This document shows positions 6,468 to 9,152 of a stretch of DNA of 9,152 nucleotides, piece after piece. This stretch comes from CAMYJH01 sp041589735 (GTDB taxonomy: Bacteria; Pseudomonadota; Gammaproteobacteria; HK1). Within the stretch, counting starts at the first letter, position 1. The number at the start of each line of letters is the position of its first letter. Under the pieces are notes generated by a model. The model worked only from the letters and a program-made list of their open reading frames with translations, had not been told where the DNA came from and ran no database searches. The translations under genes and the position numbers were made by a program. The DNA lies in contig JBFHVA010000144.1 in the NCBI GenBank assembly GCA_041589735.1, positions 1-9,152 of the forward strand, read 5' to 3'.

Positions 6468-7283
6468 CTAGATTTCCTCGTGGACCTGACCGTAGGCCAG
6501 CACGGCGAATAGGCAGGTGCCGCCGATAATGTTTCCTACAAAAGTCGGCAGGATAAGCCCGAAGATTCCGTCGACCATACCGAGGTCACCGTTGATCTGC
6601 AGCAGAAAAACTTCCGCCGAGCCCGCAACCACGTGGGTGAAATCGCCGAGGGCGATCAGATAGGTGAAGGCGACGATGACCCAGAACTCAGAACCCTCGG
6701 CGCTCGGCAGCATCCACACGATGGAGGCAATGAAAAACCCGGCGGGTATTCCATAGACCAGCGCCTCCAGCGGCGAGTTGTCCGCGAAGTGGTGCGACAC
6801 TTCCAGCAGTGCCGGCATGTGCTCCGGATGCACCGTGCCGGCGTAAACGGTGACAATCGCGGTGGCCAGGGTGCCCGCCATGTTGGCGAGAAACACGACT
6901 ATCCAAAGCCGGGCCACGATCCAGAGCCGTTCGAGACTGAATCCGGCGAACAGAGGTAACACCACGGTGATGGTGTTTTCGGTGAACAGCTGCAGCCGTC
7001 CGATGATGACGAGCAGGAAGCCGACGCAGTAGCCGAAGTTCTCGAGTATCGGGCGATAAGGTGTGTCCGGCAGATAATGGTGAAGCAGGCCTTCGGCCAG
7101 CAACGACGCGGTGATTCCCAGGCCCGCGGCTATCCCGGACCACCACAGGGAGGCCAGCGGGCGCCGCATTTCCTCCTCGCCCTCACGGCGGACGATTTCG
7201 TAGACCACCGGCGGGCGTAGCCTCACTCGCTCTTCCGCAGCTTCTTGATCCTCTCGGGAAAATTTCTTCTGCTCGTTCGCCAT
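6468..7283 (-). CDS. Formate/nitrite transporter (FNT) family channel, YfdC-like
   Basis: Inner-membrane channel for small monovalent anions such as formate, nitrite, acetate or lactate; FNT proteins form pentamers. The protein has 271 residues, with a highly charged cytoplasmic N-terminus of about 40 residues and then six hydrophobic segments (about 46-68, 82-100, 118-147, 173-195, 198-228, 236-264). The stretch IIGRLQLFTENTITVVLPL (93-111) is characteristic of the YfdC branch. DFTHVVAGSAEVF (214-226) contains His217 at the position of the central pore His of FocA-type channels. I chose ATG 7283, with AGAGGA about five bases upstream; an ATG at 7328 adds 15 residues without a good site. It follows the thiamine-diphosphate enzyme gene on the same strand after 152 bp. 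Family is secure; the transported anion is unknown, as it is for YfdC itself. Confidence 0.88.
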   Translation of the reverse strand: MANEQKKFSREDQEAAEERVRLRPPVVYEIVRREGEEEMRRPLASLWWSGIAAGLGITASLLAEGLLHHYLPDTPYRPILENFGYCVGFLLVIIGRLQLFTENTITVVLPLFAGFSLERLWIVARLWIVVFLANMAGTLATAIVTVYAGTVHPEHMPALLEVSHHFADNSPLEALVYGIPAGFFIASIVWMLPSAEGSEFWVIVAFTYLIALGDFTHVVAGSAEVFLLQINGDLGMVDGIFGLILPTFVGNIIGGTCLFAVLAYGQVHEEI

Positions 7284-7340
7284 CGTTTTCCTCTGTCCCT
7301 TTACATCGATTTCACGCACGTCGCCCATGATCCCACTGGA

Positions 7341-7352
7341 AGTCGCGCGACT
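7341..7352. repeat. Perfect 12-bp palindrome upstream of the FNT gene
   Basis: AGTCGCGCGACT reads identically on both strands. It lies 58 bases before ATG 7283 and just downstream of a possible minus-strand -10 box (TAGAAT, complement of 7366-7371). Its place suits an operator, but it is short and GC-rich, so chance is possible. Confidence 0.3.
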
Positions 7353-7365
7353 CCGCGTGCGCCGA

Positions 7366-7394
7366 ATTCTAAAGGGGCTTTCGAAATAAGATCA
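7366..7394 (-). promoter_or_regulatory. Possible promoter for the FNT gene
   Basis: On the minus strand a TAGAAT box (five of six bases of the -10 consensus) lies in an AT-rich island that includes the A-rich stretch at about 7381-7415. The -35 at 17-bp spacing (TGATCT) matches poorly. It would give the channel gene its own transcript apart from the upstream enzyme gene. Weak. Confidence 0.3.
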
Positions 7395-7435
7395 GCAGTT
7401 TTGGATTTTTTGCGTATTGAATCCGGCAAAGCGGC

Positions 7436-9052
7436 TCAGTGGCCGGAGCCGGACGGTGCTGAAAGGCCCTCAATTCTCACGTTGAGGCAGGCAGGCAACT
7501 TGCTTTTAACCGCGCGCTGAAGGGCGCCTGCCAGTTCATCGGGATCCGTGACGTGTTCGCCGTGACCGCCGAGCCCTGCTACGGCCAGGTCGTATCGGGT
7601 GTCTTCGAGCTCACAACCGATCAGGCGATCGGGACCATAGTCGCGGAGCTGGATTTGATACTCGGCGTTCCAGCGGGCGTCGTGTCCAACGATGGCGACG
7701 AAAGGTGCGTTACAGCGCAACGCCGTTTCGAATTCGCCCAGATGAAAACCAATCGTACCGTCGCCCATGAGCGCCACGACGGTGGCTTCGGGCCGATTGA
7801 TCTTGGCGGCAATCGCATAACACAGCCCACCGCCGATCGCGCCCGCGGGTCCATTGATGATCCGAGTTCGTGCGGATAGACAGGCCTGGGCCCACTGTCC
7901 GAATTCGCCCCCATCGCAGATCAGGATTGGGTCTTTTGCGACGTTGAGAACCCGCTGCACTTCTCGACATAAGGTGGCCGGAAGGATGCGCCCCGAGGTC
8001 GAGAGATCTTCAGTGCTTTTTGCCCGTAAGGCGATGGCGGCGGCGACTTCACCGCGCCACGCCCGTCTCGATCCAGTTACCTTTCTAGCGGACTGAATCA
8101 GCGATTCGGCCGCAACATCGGCATCGGCCTGGAGCGCGACGAGCAGACCATTACCGAGCTGGCGCTTTGCACGCTCGAGCGGTTCTTTTTCCGGATCGAC
8201 TACGATGAAACGGCATTCAGGCGCAAATGCCGGCGGCTTGCCGAACCCGATTGTGAAATCGATGACCTTGCCGAGGCTCATGACTACGTCGGCACCGGGA
8301 AACACGCGCGCCAGGTTACCCAGGGCGGGGTCGCGGAGGCCTCTTGGACTTTCCATCGGGATCACGGGAACGTCGAGGGCTGCGGACAGCCGTTCGAGCA
8401 GAGCGCCTGCCCGGGAAGCGTTTAGCGCGGGACCGGTGAGCACCACGGGGCATTTCGCGCCCGACAACGTATCAAGGATTTTGGTTAAAGCTGCGGGGTC
8501 CAGATCATTCCGTTGGCGAGCAAACCGTTCTGCACTCGGCGGGCTCATCGACGCCACCGACGTGTTCAACAGATCGAACGGCAGCGAGACGTGCACAGGG
8601 CCTGGGCGGCCTTCTCGTGCGACCCGGAGCGCTCGGGCAATGTCTTCGCCGAGTTCCGCGGCGTTTTGCGACCGAAAAGCGATCTTACACAGAGGCGCGG
8701 AGACGTCGGTTTGCCGGAGCTCTTGAAACGCGCCCCGAACGTCCTGGGCAAGCGGCGCGTCTCCGCTCAAGAGCACCAGCGCGCTTTCCGAAGCCCGTGC
8801 GGTGTAAAGCGGCGACAATCCGTTGGCAAATCCCGGGGCCGCGGTGAGCAGGGCGACGCCGGCTTGACCGGTGAGCTGTGACCAGGCGTCAGCCATGTAG
8901 ACGGCAGCCGCTTCGTGACGCACGTGGACCAGTCGAATGCCGACATCGATGCAAGCATCGAAGATCGGCATGATTTGGTTGCCGGAAAGGGTGAACACGG
9001 TGCGCACACCACCGGAAACCAGCGCGTCGGCAATGAGGTCCGCGCCTCTCAT
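7436..9052 (-). CDS. Thiamine-diphosphate-dependent enzyme (acetolactate synthase / oxalyl-CoA decarboxylase superfamily)
   Basis: A 538-residue enzyme with the usual three-domain order: PYR domain (about 1-165), central domain (about 185-325), PP domain (about 355-530). Catalytic Glu47 lies in VRHEAAAVYMADAW, followed by LLTAAPGFANGL (68-79) and LVLLSGDAP (92-100). The diphosphate and metal motif starts at GDG 430-432 (Asp431). Counting 27 residues on gives Asp458 as second metal ligand, in IVGHDARWNAEY, where relatives usually have N-N or N-D; here His457 precedes it. The family covers acetolactate synthase, decarboxylases, carboligases and oxalyl-CoA decarboxylase; specificity cannot be read. 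No FAD or ADP site is obvious. The start at 9052 suits the family (RGADLIADALVSGGV is the usual beginning) but has no clear Shine-Dalgarno, and the frame stays open to the right edge. Expressed toward the FNT gene. Confidence 0.85.
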   Translation of the reverse strand: MRGADLIADALVSGGVRTVFTLSGNQIMPIFDACIDVGIRLVHVRHEAAAVYMADAWSQLTGQAGVALLTAAPGFANGLSPLYTARASESALVLLSGDAPLAQDVRGAFQELRQTDVSAPLCKIAFRSQNAAELGEDIARALRVAREGRPGPVHVSLPFDLLNTSVASMSPPSAERFARQRNDLDPAALTKILDTLSGAKCPVVLTGPALNASRAGALLERLSAALDVPVIPMESPRGLRDPALGNLARVFPGADVVMSLGKVIDFTIGFGKPPAFAPECRFIVVDPEKEPLERAKRQLGNGLLVALQADADVAAESLIQSARKVTGSRRAWRGEVAAAIALRAKSTEDLSTSGRILPATLCREVQRVLNVAKDPILICDGGEFGQWAQACLSARTRIINGPAGAIGGGLCYAIAAKINRPEATVVALMGDGTIGFHLGEFETALRCNAPFVAIVGHDARWNAEYQIQLRDYGPDRLIGCELEDTRYDLAVAGLGGHGEHVTDPDELAGALQRAVKSKLPACLNVRIEGLSAPSGSGH

Positions 9053-9152
9053 TAAATGCTTCGCCCCGCGGTGAGAGTAACTTGCACGGACCCTTGCACC
9101 CCATAGCTTCAGCTCGTTGCCGGGAAAGTCGGCTCGATGATGCTCTCCACTA
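9053..9152. other. Upstream edge of the thiamine-diphosphate enzyme gene
   Basis: The last 100 bases. On the minus strand the enzyme's frame has no stop here but also no further ATG, GTG or TTG start, and the implied residues resemble nothing I recognise. Most likely leader sequence or the end of another gene, cut by the window edge. Confidence 0.3.

Noticed and set aside
8205..8881. Plus-strand frames opposite the thiamine-diphosphate enzyme (8205-8726, 8513-8881)
   Set aside because: Antisense shadows rich in Arg/Ser/Ala with no recognisable motif.
1..9152. tRNA, rRNA, CRISPR array, insertion sequence, integrase or attachment site
   Set aside because: Looked for in the gaps on both strands; no cloverleaf, regular repeat-spacer pattern, transposase motif or terminal inverted repeats were seen.

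Overview
The window is GC-rich DNA with strongly GC-biased third codon positions. Its gene families fit a proteobacterium (alpha or beta), but nothing in it fixes the genus. I see no tRNA, rRNA, CRISPR array, insertion sequence or integrase. It reads as an accessory metabolic region.

Left part (1-5713): a sugar or polyol utilisation locus. A minus-strand gene that runs off the left edge encodes the periplasmic binding protein of an ABC importer. Divergent from it, across a 166-bp regulatory gap, a plus-strand operon encodes (i) a small TIM-barrel protein I cannot assign to a named enzyme, (ii) an FGGY-family (xylulokinase-like) carbohydrate kinase, (iii) an iron-alcohol-dehydrogenase-fold protein of the sn-glycerol-1-phosphate dehydrogenase (AraM/EgsA) family, and (iv) a DeoR-family repressor. 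The kinase and dehydrogenase genes overlap by 4 bp (ATGA). The divergent gap carries two exact 9-bp direct repeats spaced 21 bp apart, a good operator candidate. The implied scheme is import, phosphorylation, NAD(P)-linked oxidation of the phosphorylated polyol (or the reverse reduction), then isomerisation or cleavage by the TIM barrel, with a phosphorylated intermediate sensed by the DeoR protein. The substrate cannot be read from sequence. This gene set is the best candidate for an undescribed pathway.

Middle part (5714-6467): a gene-poor junction. It holds a minus-strand remnant of a class III adenylate/guanylate cyclase. The remnant keeps the C-terminal half of the catalytic domain and has lost the metal-binding half, yet starts with a good ribosome binding site.

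Right part (6468-9152): two minus-strand genes. A thiamine-diphosphate enzyme of the acetolactate synthase / oxalyl-CoA decarboxylase superfamily lies upstream of a YfdC-like formate/nitrite transporter (FNT) family channel. A 152-bp gap with a possible promoter and a perfect 12-bp palindrome separates them. They may share a small-carboxylate theme, but that is inference.
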